Of a stretch of 64,000 nt of DNA, positions 26,355 through 34,477 are shown piece after piece. The first letter of the stretch is position 1. Each line of letters starts with the position of its first letter. The translations under genes were made by a program, and so were the position numbers. Origin of the DNA: Magnetofaba australis IT-1 (lineage in GTDB: Bacteria > Pseudomonadota > Magnetococcia > Magnetococcales > Magnetococcaceae); NCBI RefSeq assembly GCF_002109495.1, contig NZ_LVJN01000018.1, positions 410,958-474,957 on the forward strand, read 5' to 3'. A model generated the notes under the pieces. That model had not been told where the DNA came from. It made no database searches and saw only the letters and a program-made list of their open reading frames with translations.

Positions 26355-27196
26355 TTTACCTGTTTCTCCTTGAACACTTCCTCGTAATTGTCCCACGTCC
26401 ACGCCATAAACTTGTTGGGGTTCAGGCGGTTGCGGATAAAGCGCACCTCATAGTGCAGGTGCGGACCACTGCTGCGTCCGCTGTTTCCAGAGCGGGCGAT
26501 AACATCACCGCGAGTCACGAAGTCGCCCTTCTTGACCAGCGTTTTACTCAAATGCGCATAGGCGGTGCGGAAGCCAAAATCGTGGCGCAGAATCACTAGA
26601 ACGCCATAGCCGCTGTGGTCGCGACCGGAAAACTCCACCACGCCATCGGCGGTGGCGGCCACCGCCGTGCCGGTTTTGGCGCGCAGATCAATGCCGCCAT
26701 GGAAATCATTCGGCTCGTCGCTAATGGGGCCGCTGTTCTTTGAGCGAATCGGCTCCACCCTGCGCCCATACGGGCTGGTAACGCCCTTGAACGGCACCGG
26801 GTTGCCGTTGGGAATGCTGGCCAGTAGATGGCGCTTGACCAACGCGTTGCGATAGCCGTCAAACGGCGTCACCGCCACCACAGGCTCCGGCTTGGGCTGC
26901 TCCAGCAAGCCATATTTCTCTTCGTAGGCGTGAATGCGGTCCTGCTTGTCCTGATTCGCCAGTGAGAGCGCCTGATTGGCCTGGTACAGATCGTCTTTAT
27001 TGGCCACAACCTCTTCCAGTTGCATCGCAATCTGCTCGCGATCCTCCTGGAAATACCATATTCCGGCCAACGCGATGAGCAGGCAACTCACCAGCCCGCC
27101 CAAAGCGCTCAACACAACGCGCACCTGTCGCTTGGTCATGCTAAAGGAGCGTGACCCGCGAAACGTGGTGATGGTTATGGTGAAGCTATTCTGCAT
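26276..27196 (-). CDS. M23 peptidase, membrane-anchored, LytM type
   Basis: A 306-residue murein peptidase. A short cytoplasmic N-terminus (FTITITTFRGSRSFSMTKRQ) precedes one TM helix (about residues 28-48), a coiled coil (QIAMQLEEVVANKDDLYQANQAL...) and a LytM domain with zinc/catalytic residues in DFHGGIDLRAKTG and SSGPHLHYEVRF. The metal ligands (HxxxD and HxH) are intact, so it should cleave peptidoglycan cross-links. M23 enzymes paired with bactofilins shape cells in other bacteria (Csd1/CcmA in Helicobacter, LmdC/BacA). The 79-bp overlap with the bactofilin gene implies tight coupling. Confidence 0.92.
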   Translation of the reverse strand: MQNSFTITITTFRGSRSFSMTKRQVRVVLSALGGLVSCLLIALAGIWYFQEDREQIAMQLEEVVANKDDLYQANQALSLANQDKQDRIHAYEEKYGLLEQPKPEPVVAVTPFDGYRNALVKRHLLASIPNGNPVPFKGVTSPYGRRVEPIRSKNSGPISDEPNDFHGGIDLRAKTGTAVAATADGVVEFSGRDHSGYGVLVILRHDFGFRTAYAHLSKTLVKKGDFVTRGDVIARSGNSGRSSGPHLHYEVRFIRNRLNPNKFMAWTWDNYEEVFKEKQVKWRSLVKILNRRLTNPAQPSLQLAQK

Positions 27197-27371
27197 AGGT
27201 GTCCGTGACCATTGGCGTTGATATTTGGCCGTCGCACAACGACCGGATCGGCTCTAAACTGTGATTCAAGCATACAGCTTACGCTGGAGCCGGTATTGTA
27301 AACGCCGTCCCTGGTGAATTCCCAATCGCCGCTCTGTCCGTAGAGTGGGCTCTAGACCCAATAGAAATGCA

Positions 27372-27400
27372 CCGTTTATTATGATCATCTCATATATAAT
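27372..27400 (+). promoter_or_regulatory. Possible promoter of yjbQ (good -10 only)
   Basis: A perfect TATAAT (27395-27400) lies 55 bp upstream of yjbQ in an AT-rich patch, but the -35 region (CCGTTT) does not match TTGACA. The rest of the 258-bp gap between the M23 gene and yjbQ shows no other signal. Confidence 0.35.
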
Positions 27401-27454
27401 GTCAATTCAAATGCCCTGAACCTACTCAATGGATCGGCATAAACGGGGGGAAAC

Positions 27455-27874
27455 ATGAAACATTTTCGACAAGAGCTATGGTTTGAAATTCCCGGGCGTC
27501 GCGGGTTTGTCAATATTACCTCGCAACTCCAGCACTGCGTCGACCAGAGCGGAATTCAAAACGGCCTGCTGCTGTGTAACGCCATGCACATCACCGCATC
27601 GGTATTCATCAACGATGATGAGTCAGGTCTGCTACATGACTACGAAGAGTGGTTGGAGCGCTTGGCGCCGCATGCGCCGATTTCTCAGTATCGCCACAAT
27701 CAAACCGGCGAGGATAACGGCGATGCGCATCTCAAGCGACAGGTGATGGGACGTGAGGCAGTGGTGGCCATCACCGATGGCCACCTGGATTTTGGACCGT
27801 GGGAACAGGTGTTTTACGGCGAGTTCGACGGCGGACGCCGCAAGCGCGCGCTGGTGAAAATTATCGGCGAATGA
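27455..27874 (+). CDS. YjbQ/UPF0047 family protein
   Basis: A 139-residue protein of the YjbQ family (secondary thiamine-phosphate synthase activity reported for E. coli YjbQ). Diagnostic blocks are [87 protein letters not shown]. The conserved His/Asp/Glu residues form a metal-like site. A GGGGGG-type ribosome site precedes the ATG. It converges on the cheB gene with only 21 bp between, and no terminator is visible there. Confidence 0.92.
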   Translation: MKHFRQELWFEIPGRRGFVNITSQLQHCVDQSGIQNGLLLCNAMHITASVFINDDESGLLHDYEEWLERLAPHAPISQYRHNQTGEDNGDAHLKRQVMGREAVVAITDGHLDFGPWEQVFYGEFDGGRRKRALVKIIGE

Positions 27875-27895
27875 GGCGACGCTGGCGGCGGGCGC

Positions 27896-28963
27896 TCAAC
27901 TGGGCGTGGTGACGCAGCGGATCAACTCCGAGGCGATATTATCCACCGACAAGGAGTACTGCACGGCGCCCAACTCAACGGCTTTCTGCGGCATGCCGTA
28001 GACAACGCAACTGGCTTGGTCCTGAGCGATGGTCAGCGCTTGCTGGTCGTGCAGCGATTTCATGCCATCGGCGCCGTCGCGGCCCATGCCGGTGAGCAGA
28101 ACGCCCACCGAGGTGGGACCGTAGAACTCCGCCACAGAGTGGAACAGCTCGTCCACTGACGGCACGTGGCTTTCACGCTCATGTCCGGCCTTCATGCTCA
28201 TTCTGCCCATGGCGTTGATCACCATGTGACGCTTCTCTTGCGGGAAGTAGATATGCCCGGCGCGGGGGCTTTCCCCCTCCTGCGCGATGCTCAAGCGCAG
28301 CGCCGTGTGCTGCTGCAACCACTTGATCATCTCCATCAGAAAGCCTTCGCTCATATGCTGCACACACAGGATTGGCGCTGAAAAGTCCGCTGGAAGGTTG
28401 GAAAATATGGTCATCAGCGCTTGTGGCCCGCCAGTGGAAGCGCCAATGGCCACCAAGCGTTTTTTTCGTTGCGTCTCCGGCCGAGTGGCAAGCCGCGGAG
28501 CCTCATAGTCGCCAGGGACCGGGCAATAGGCGCCTTGCGGCGCATGACGTCGAATCGGCACGACCCCGGACAGCACGCGAATCTTCTGGCTCAGGGAGTA
28601 GGCCAAGGAGGCGCCCTGCGAACCCTCCAACCCGCCACGGGGCTTGGGGAACACATCGATGGCGCCCGCTTCGATCAACTGAAAGATGTTGCTGTCATCA
28701 CCGCTGTTCTGCACGGAGATGCTCACCACCAGAATCGGCAGCGGGAAGTTGCGCATAATCTGGCGGGTCAACTCCAAGCCATCCATATGCGGCATGTGCA
28801 GATCAGTGCACACCACGTCGGGTTTCAGCTTGGGGATAATGCGTAACGCCTCCACCCCGTGGCGCGCCGTGCCCACCACCTCGATATCCGGCGAAGGCGC
28901 CAGAATCTTTTGCAGGACAGCCAAAGCGATGGGAGAATCATCCACCAATACGACACGTATCAC
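27896..28963 (-). CDS. cheB: Chemotaxis glutamate methylesterase CheB
   Basis: A 355-residue two-domain CheB that removes receptor methyl groups (and deamidates Gln) when phosphorylated by CheA. The receiver has D8/D9 and phosphoacceptor D54 (VVCTDLHMPHMDG), with K in VFPKPRG. The esterase domain keeps all three catalytic residues: S176 in IGASTGG, H203 in CVQHMSEGF and D296 in TGMGRDGADG. It is the last gene of the minus-strand chemosensory operon, and its ATG overlaps the cheA stop by 4 bp. It serves as an in-window reference for the degenerate CheB homologue at 35987-37738. Confidence 0.95.
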   Translation of the reverse strand: MIRVVLVDDSPIALAVLQKILAPSPDIEVVGTARHGVEALRIIPKLKPDVVCTDLHMPHMDGLELTRQIMRNFPLPILVVSISVQNSGDDSNIFQLIEAGAIDVFPKPRGGLEGSQGASLAYSLSQKIRVLSGVVPIRRHAPQGAYCPVPGDYEAPRLATRPETQRKKRLVAIGASTGGPQALMTIFSNLPADFSAPILCVQHMSEGFLMEMIKWLQQHTALRLSIAQEGESPRAGHIYFPQEKRHMVINAMGRMSMKAGHERESHVPSVDELFHSVAEFYGPTSVGVLLTGMGRDGADGMKSLHDQQALTIAQDQASCVVYGMPQKAVELGAVQYSLSVDNIASELIRCVTTPS

Positions 28964-31773
28964 GCCAGCCTCCTGAGCGTATCCAGAAAGCTCTTTTGAT
29001 CGAATGTCGGCTTGGTCAGATAGGCGTCCGCGCCCACCTCCATACCGCGCTGCATATCCTCTGGCGACGCCAAGGCGGTGACCAGAATCACCGGCAAGCT
29101 CTTCCAGCCTTCGTTCTGGCGAATTTTCTCCGTCAACCCGAGGCCGTCCAGATTGGGCATCTGCACGTCAGAGATCACCGCGTCGACGGTTTGGGTGGCG
29201 AGTTTGACCAGCGCATCCATGCCATCCACGGCGGTGGTGACCTGATATCCGGCGCTTTCCAGAATACGCTTCTCTTGCGTGCGCGTGGTGATGGAGTCCT
29301 CCACCAGCAACACCATTTTGGTCTGCGCCACGTCGCGCGCGATCACTGTGGCGCTGGCGTCAGACCGCTCGGTGGCGCGATACCCCCCTTGCCAAAATTG
29401 CAGCATCAAATCAGCCGGGTTGAGCACCGAACACACTTCGCCTGAGCCAAGAATGGTCGCGCCTGAGACGTTGGGAATCCTCTGAAATACAGGGCTATGG
29501 GGCTTCATCACCACTTCCAGCTGATCCTCGACTTCATCCACCAAAATCCCCAATTGGCCGCCATCAGGGCTTTTGAGCACCAAACACGTGGGACGGCTGG
29601 CGCCGCTCTCATCACTGTAGGCGGCGGTGGGTTTGACGAGATTCAATAGCGCGCCCAAGCGCACAACGGGAATAGGCGATCCATGAATTTCGATGGCGTC
29701 GCGTCCCTCCAGAGGGAACGCGTCTCGCATGTTCACGCGCTTGAGCAGACGGATGAAATCCACCGGAATGGCGAAACGTTGCGTGAACTCCCGCACGATG
29801 AACACTGGCGTGGCGGCCAGGGTAATGGGCAGCTTGATAGTAAAAATCGTGCCCACGCCAGAGTCCGGCGCCTGTACCTGAACCGAGCCTTTGAGTCGAT
29901 CCACATGGCTGCGCACCGCATCTAACCCCACACCACGACCGGAGACGTCAGTGACCATGTTCGTGGTGGAGAAGCCAGACAGGAAAATCAGGTTGCGCAC
30001 CTGTTCATCGGGCAGGTTCTCAATATCCTGTTCGCTCACCGCGCCGCGTTTGACGGCGCTGCGGCGGATGGCGTCCAAATCCAGTCCGCGCCCGTCATCC
30101 TCCACCTCGATCACCACATGGGTGGCGGTGCGTTGGGCGCGAATGACGATGCGTCCTGCGTCCGGTTTGCCATTGGCGACACGCTGATCCGGCTTCTCAA
30201 GACCGTGGTGGATGGCGTTGCGGATAATGTGCGTAAGGGGCGCTTTCATCTCTTCGATGACGCGCTTGTCAGCGCTGGTTTCGCCGCCGATGATGGTCAG
30301 TTCCGCACGCTTGCCCAATTGACGGGAGAGATTACGCACCATACGGGGAAACAGACTGAGCAGCGCGTTGAGCGGCAACATGCGCAAATTGCGGATGCCC
30401 TCTTCCAGATCCCGCGAAACCATATCCAGATTGGTCTCATCTTCGTAGCCATCATGCCGCAACGATTGCAGTTGCGCGCCCAACTGCATGAAGGGATCGC
30501 CGCTATCCCATGCGGCCACGCCTTGGGACGGCCCGCCATGACGGGCCACGGCGTCCCACAGCGCCAGCGCGTCTTCAATCTGACTCAAACGCCGTTTCAA
30601 GCGGGTTTTGACAACTGTGAGTTCACTGGCTTGGTTGAGCAGATGATCCAGCTTGCGCGCCTCCACCCGCAATGTATCGATCTGCTTGCCATCGCCGAGC
30701 ATCACCTCCACTTGGGGTGCGGACGCCTTTTCCGGTGCTACGGCGGGCTCAGTTGAAGACGGGGAGTCGGCCGGCGCAGTCGCTGCAATCGGGGGCGCAG
30801 TGGGCGCATCGTCAGTCGCAGCGGTTGGGGACGGCGTCGTGGCGGCGAGCGGAGATTGCGCGGGCGCAGCCGGGGCGCTCTGCCCCTCCAGACGCGATAA
30901 CGCCAGCGCCACCGTCACCCCGGCGGGTTCGCCGGTGATGGCGGCGCGCGCCATGCGGCGGATGTCGTCCAGCACCGCGACCATGCGGTCAATGCGTTCT
31001 GAGTCAATGGCGGTTTGCGAGCGGGAAGCTTCGCCCAGCCAATCTTCAAACCGATGCGCTACGCGCTCAACGCTGACCACGCCCAGCATGCGCGCCGAGC
31101 CTTTCAGGCTATGCGCTTCGCGGAACAGCTCTTTGAGCAACTCTTGATCGTTTGGCGTCTTCTCCAAAGTGAGAAGCCCATCGTCGAGCTTACGGAGATG
31201 TTCGTCACATTCGGCGCTGAACAGCTCGCGCAACTCCAGATCATCGATTCGTGGAATATCCTCGGACTCAACGACAACCGAGGCCGCGCTTTGCGAGGAT
31301 GGGGTAGGCGCTGGAGGCGCAGAGAACGTCGCCGATGGAGTTGCTGATGGCGCAGCGGCAGGCGCGCTCGGCGCAGCGGCAGGCGCGCTCGGCGCAGCGG
31401 CAGGCTCATCCATGCGCGCCAACGCCTCCTCCACGGTGACGCCAGGATCCTCACCAGTGATCGCTTCACGCACCAGCAGGCGGATATCGCCCAGCCCCTG
31501 AATCATGCAATCGATCAATTCAGCGCTGATGACGCGCTCTTCGCGTGACGCGGCGCCCAGATAATCCTCAAAGCGGTGCGCGGTCTTCTCCACGCTGACC
31601 ACGCCCAACATGCGCGCAGAGCCCTTGAGACTGTGCGCTTCACGGAACAGCTCTTTGAGCAGCTCCAGATCATCCGGCTGCTTCTCCAGGCGCAAGAGTC
31701 CCTCATCCAGCTTGGCCAGATGTTCTGCGCTCTCTGCGCTGAAGAGCTCGCGCAGCTCCAGATCGTCAATCAT
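28960..31773 (-). CDS. cheA: Hybrid chemotaxis kinase CheA with two Hpt domains and a receiver
   Basis: A 937-residue hybrid kinase. Two almost identical Hpt domains (about residues 1-105 and 176-280) carry REAHSLKGSARML with the phosphorylatable histidines near residues 47 and 221. They are joined by Ala/Pro/Ser linkers, one of which contains 7-residue repeats. The dimerisation/HATPase domain follows (LTHIIRNAIHHGLEKPDQR, GRGVGLDAVRSHVDRLKG), then a CheW-like regulatory domain and a C-terminal receiver (VLLVEDSITTRTQEK, phosphoacceptor in AVISDVQMPNLDG, K in YLTKPTF). The ATG at 31773 is chosen because GGAG lies 9 bp upstream and both Hpt repeats start with IDDLELRELF; an ATG three codons earlier is possible. 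Confidence 0.94.
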   Translation of the reverse strand: MIDDLELRELFSAESAEHLAKLDEGLLRLEKQPDDLELLKELFREAHSLKGSARMLGVVSVEKTAHRFEDYLGAASREERVISAELIDCMIQGLGDIRLLVREAITGEDPGVTVEEALARMDEPAAAPSAPAAAPSAPAAAPSATPSATFSAPPAPTPSSQSAASVVVESEDIPRIDDLELRELFSAECDEHLRKLDDGLLTLEKTPNDQELLKELFREAHSLKGSARMLGVVSVERVAHRFEDWLGEASRSQTAIDSERIDRMVAVLDDIRRMARAAITGEPAGVTVALALSRLEGQSAPAAPAQSPLAATTPSPTAATDDAPTAPPIAATAPADSPSSTEPAVAPEKASAPQVEVMLGDGKQIDTLRVEARKLDHLLNQASELTVVKTRLKRRLSQIEDALALWDAVARHGGPSQGVAAWDSGDPFMQLGAQLQSLRHDGYEDETNLDMVSRDLEEGIRNLRMLPLNALLSLFPRMVRNLSRQLGKRAELTIIGGETSADKRVIEEMKAPLTHIIRNAIHHGLEKPDQRVANGKPDAGRIVIRAQRTATHVVIEVEDDGRGLDLDAIRRSAVKRGAVSEQDIENLPDEQVRNLIFLSGFSTTNMVTDVSGRGVGLDAVRSHVDRLKGSVQVQAPDSGVGTIFTIKLPITLAATPVFIVREFTQRFAIPVDFIRLLKRVNMRDAFPLEGRDAIEIHGSPIPVVRLGALLNLVKPTAAYSDESGASRPTCLVLKSPDGGQLGILVDEVEDQLEVVMKPHSPVFQRIPNVSGATILGSGEVCSVLNPADLMLQFWQGGYRATERSDASATVIARDVAQTKMVLLVEDSITTRTQEKRILESAGYQVTTAVDGMDALVKLATQTVDAVISDVQMPNLDGLGLTEKIRQNEGWKSLPVILVTALASPEDMQRGMEVGADAYLTKPTFDQKSFLDTLRRLA
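31350..31404. repeat. 21-bp tandem repeat in the cheA linker
   Basis: About 2.6 copies of a 21-bp unit (CGCAGCGGCAGGCGCGCTCGG) encode the peptide APSAPAA repeatedly, between the two Hpt domains. The frame is preserved, so copy-number change would alter linker length without breaking the kinase. Confidence 0.8.
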
Positions 31774-31801
31774 TCCGCCCATCTCCGCACCGGCGCCCCG
31801 C

Positions 31802-33253
31802 TCACATCATTGCGCTCAGGTCCTGGGCGGCGCCGTTGAGCGTCTGCACCCCATTTTTGACCTGCGAAATGCCAGAAGAGGACTCCTTGGAGCCGGTATT
31901 GATCAACTTCATCGCCTCGACCACCTGTTTGATGGCCACGGCTTGTTGACGCACATTCATGCTGATCTGCTGCGAGCTCTCGGAAGCGCCGCTCACAGCG
32001 TCGGCCAAACCATTGAAGGTATCCGAAGTGTTCTGCGCCAAGCGCATCCCCTCGTTGACGGTTTTGGTGCCCTCTTCGGTCACCATCACCGTGGTGTTGG
32101 TGGCTTTCTGAATCTCTTGCACCAACATGTTGATGCGTTCGGCCGAGCGCTTGCTCTCTTCGGCCAATTTACGGATCTCCACCGACAGCACCGAGAAGCC
32201 TTTACCATGTTCGCCCGCGCGCACCGCCTCAACCGCAGCGTTCATGGCCAGCATCTTGGTTTCATTGGCGAAATCTGTCACAGTGCTGGTGATGTCGCTG
32301 ATCTGGCTGGTCTGCTCGGAGAGGCTGAGGATTTGACGCGCGATATCCTCCACCTTCTGCTTGGTGCTCTGCATGCCATCGAGCATCTCCCCCACACGCA
32401 AGGAGCCTTCGTTGGCCATATCCAGAGCGCGTTGATTGTTGATGGCCGCCGACTCCGCCTGCTCGGAGGATTGCCGCGCCGAGGCGCCGAGCTCCTCCAT
32501 GGTGGTGTTGGTCTCGTTCACCGACGAGGTCTGCTGGGCGGCGATGCGCTCCTGTTGGGAGATGGTGGCGGCGATCTCGGTGGAGGATGAGGTCAACGCG
32601 CTCACCGCAGTGGTCAGACGCGTGGTGATGCCGCGCAGGAACAGCCAGGAGATCAATACGATGCCCACCACCAGGGCGATATTGATCACCAGCGCCAGAT
32701 TGCGCGTGTTGGTGGACTCCTGATAGAAAGTCTGCGCTTTGTTCATGGCGAAATCGCTGAACTTGTCCAACGCAACCAGAACATTTTTGCGATGGTTGAA
32801 CTCGGCGCCGCTGGAGAGCTCCATGCGCACTGTCTTATGTTCGCCTGATTTGAGCTTGCGCAGAATCTCCTCACGCATGGGGCGCCACTGCTCCAGCAGC
32901 GCGATGGCGGCGCGCACATCCTCTTTCTTACCCAGGAAGCGCTCGTTGATCTTGATGAAATCCGCTGACATCTGCCGATCCAACGCGTCGATCTCTTGAA
33001 CGTGGGCGTCAATGCGGGTGATGTCATCCTCCATCTCCGCCATTTGCAGAATGCTGGCGATGTGATGAATGTTGCGTTCAATGCGCAGCACAGCGGTATT
33101 GACTGTAAAAGGGTGCTCATACAGTTTGATGGCGCTCTGCGAGAGGCTCCAGGAGGCGGCGACGGTATAGATGCCCAGTCCGAGCAGGAGCAGCTGAATC
33201 AGACCGATGCCATTGCGCAGACGCATGGTGACTTTTTGTTTCATCGTTCTCAT
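31802..33253 (-). CDS. Methyl-accepting chemotaxis protein
   Basis: A 483-residue transmembrane chemoreceptor. TM1 spans about residues 13-34, a four-helix-bundle-type periplasmic sensor follows (about 35-185), and TM2 spans about 186-209. The cytoplasmic coiled-coil signalling domain has the hairpin tip FANETKMLAMNAAVEAVRAGEHGKGFSVLSVEIRKLAEESKRSA, which binds CheA and CheW. I see no typical HAMP domain between TM2 and the signalling helices (only ~10-15 residues, TTRLTTAVSALTSSS), and there is no C-terminal CheR-binding pentapeptide. The gene lies between cheW and cheA in the operon, so it probably is the dedicated receptor of this array. The ligand is unknown. Confidence 0.92.
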   Translation of the reverse strand: MRTMKQKVTMRLRNGIGLIQLLLLGLGIYTVAASWSLSQSAIKLYEHPFTVNTAVLRIERNIHHIASILQMAEMEDDITRIDAHVQEIDALDRQMSADFIKINERFLGKKEDVRAAIALLEQWRPMREEILRKLKSGEHKTVRMELSSGAEFNHRKNVLVALDKFSDFAMNKAQTFYQESTNTRNLALVINIALVVGIVLISWLFLRGITTRLTTAVSALTSSSTEIAATISQQERIAAQQTSSVNETNTTMEELGASARQSSEQAESAAINNQRALDMANEGSLRVGEMLDGMQSTKQKVEDIARQILSLSEQTSQISDITSTVTDFANETKMLAMNAAVEAVRAGEHGKGFSVLSVEIRKLAEESKRSAERINMLVQEIQKATNTTVMVTEEGTKTVNEGMRLAQNTSDTFNGLADAVSGASESSQQISMNVRQQAVAIKQVVEAMKLINTGSKESSSGISQVKNGVQTLNGAAQDLSAMM

Positions 33254-33334
33254 ACCCTCAATCGTTCGCCAGTCGCGACGCTCGCGCCAGCAGCTCGTCT
33301 CTCAATCGTCAGTACACGCAAATCGCGCGCTACT

Positions 33335-34414
33335 CTACTCTGCGCTCACTGCCAGCGCATCGCTGCTCAAGGTCTTTTCCAACGCCAGCACGCTGACCAT
33401 TTTGCCCTCGTGGCTGACGACTCCGCGCAGATGTTCGCTTTGCAGGGTCCCGGAATTGATCGACTGCAACAAGGCGTCGTCGTCCCATTGCGCCACATCC
33501 AGCGCTTCATTGACTAAAAAGCCCACACGGGTCTGTTCATGCTGGGCCACCAGTACCGTCTCCATGCCACTCTCATCATCGGGTTTGCCAGAGGCGCTGA
33601 TGCCCAGAATCTCCCCCAGATCCAACACGGTGAGAATCTCGCCGCGCAGATTCATATCGCCAATGATATGGCTGGGGCAGCTGGGAATAGGCGTGATATC
33701 ACGGCGCTGGGCAAAGCCGGAAACCTGGCGCAGATCCACCGCCAGCAATTCGTCATGCAAGCGCACAATCGCCAGGGAGGAGCCGCGACGCGTCGTTTCG
33801 TCGATGACGTTGCGCATCAGCTGCATGGCGCGTTGGCGCAGGATGGCGCGCTCTTCTGCAGTGGCCTCGGGCAGGAAGCGGCGACGCTCCTGCAGCGGCT
33901 CGGGCTCCTCATCCAAACTCCACTGCTCAGGATCCTCTGGTACCGGCGCCGAGCCGGCGGGCGAGGAGAGCAGCAGACGGTTGGGATTGAGCGTCACCAC
34001 CATCTCATCATCGATGCGCGCCACCCCTTGCAGGAAGGGCGGACGCTTGCGCGGATCGGTATCGCCAAACGCGGGCGGCGCGTCGATCTCATCCACACGC
34101 AGATTGCGCACCTCCAACACTTCGCTGACGATTACGCCCAGATAGCTATCCAGGTGCGCAAACGAGACCACGCAGTCCGACAGGGTATAGGTGGCGCTGA
34201 CCCGGTTCATGCGCAGATTCAGGTCCAACACCGGGGTCACCTGTCCCCGCAGATTGATCACGCCGACGATAAATGGCGGCGCCTCTTCAATGGGCGTGAT
34301 CTCAGGCAGGCGCACAATCTCACGCACCAACGGCGCTTCAATGGCGTAGCGCTTATCCAGAATGCGAAAAATCAGATAGGGTTTGGCGTGGGCGGATGCG
34401 CCGGCATCGATCAT
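33335..34414 (-). CDS. Tandem CheW-CheW coupling protein
   Basis: A 359-residue scaffold made of two CheW domains. The first (about residues 10-150) has KRYAIEAPLVREIVRLPEITPIEEAPPFIVGVINLRGQVTPVLDL. The second (about 205-350) has DELLAVDLRQVSGFAQRRDITPIPSCPSHIIGDMNLRGEILTVLDL. An acidic, Arg/Glu-rich linker joins them. Each half keeps the NLRG turn typical of CheW. Wsp-type systems usually have two separate CheW proteins; here they are fused, which could cross-link receptors and kinase. Genes for MCP (downstream) and CheR (upstream) flank it. Confidence 0.9.
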   Translation of the reverse strand: MIDAGASAHAKPYLIFRILDKRYAIEAPLVREIVRLPEITPIEEAPPFIVGVINLRGQVTPVLDLNLRMNRVSATYTLSDCVVSFAHLDSYLGVIVSEVLEVRNLRVDEIDAPPAFGDTDPRKRPPFLQGVARIDDEMVVTLNPNRLLLSSPAGSAPVPEDPEQWSLDEEPEPLQERRRFLPEATAEERAILRQRAMQLMRNVIDETTRRGSSLAIVRLHDELLAVDLRQVSGFAQRRDITPIPSCPSHIIGDMNLRGEILTVLDLGEILGISASGKPDDESGMETVLVAQHEQTRVGFLVNEALDVAQWDDDALLQSINSGTLQSEHLRGVVSHEGKMVSVLALEKTLSSDALAVSAE

Positions 34415-34477
34415 GTGCGGTGTGCTCCCATCACGTCATCTCCAAGCAGTGAAGCGGACGATTCCCAGCCTCAATGT

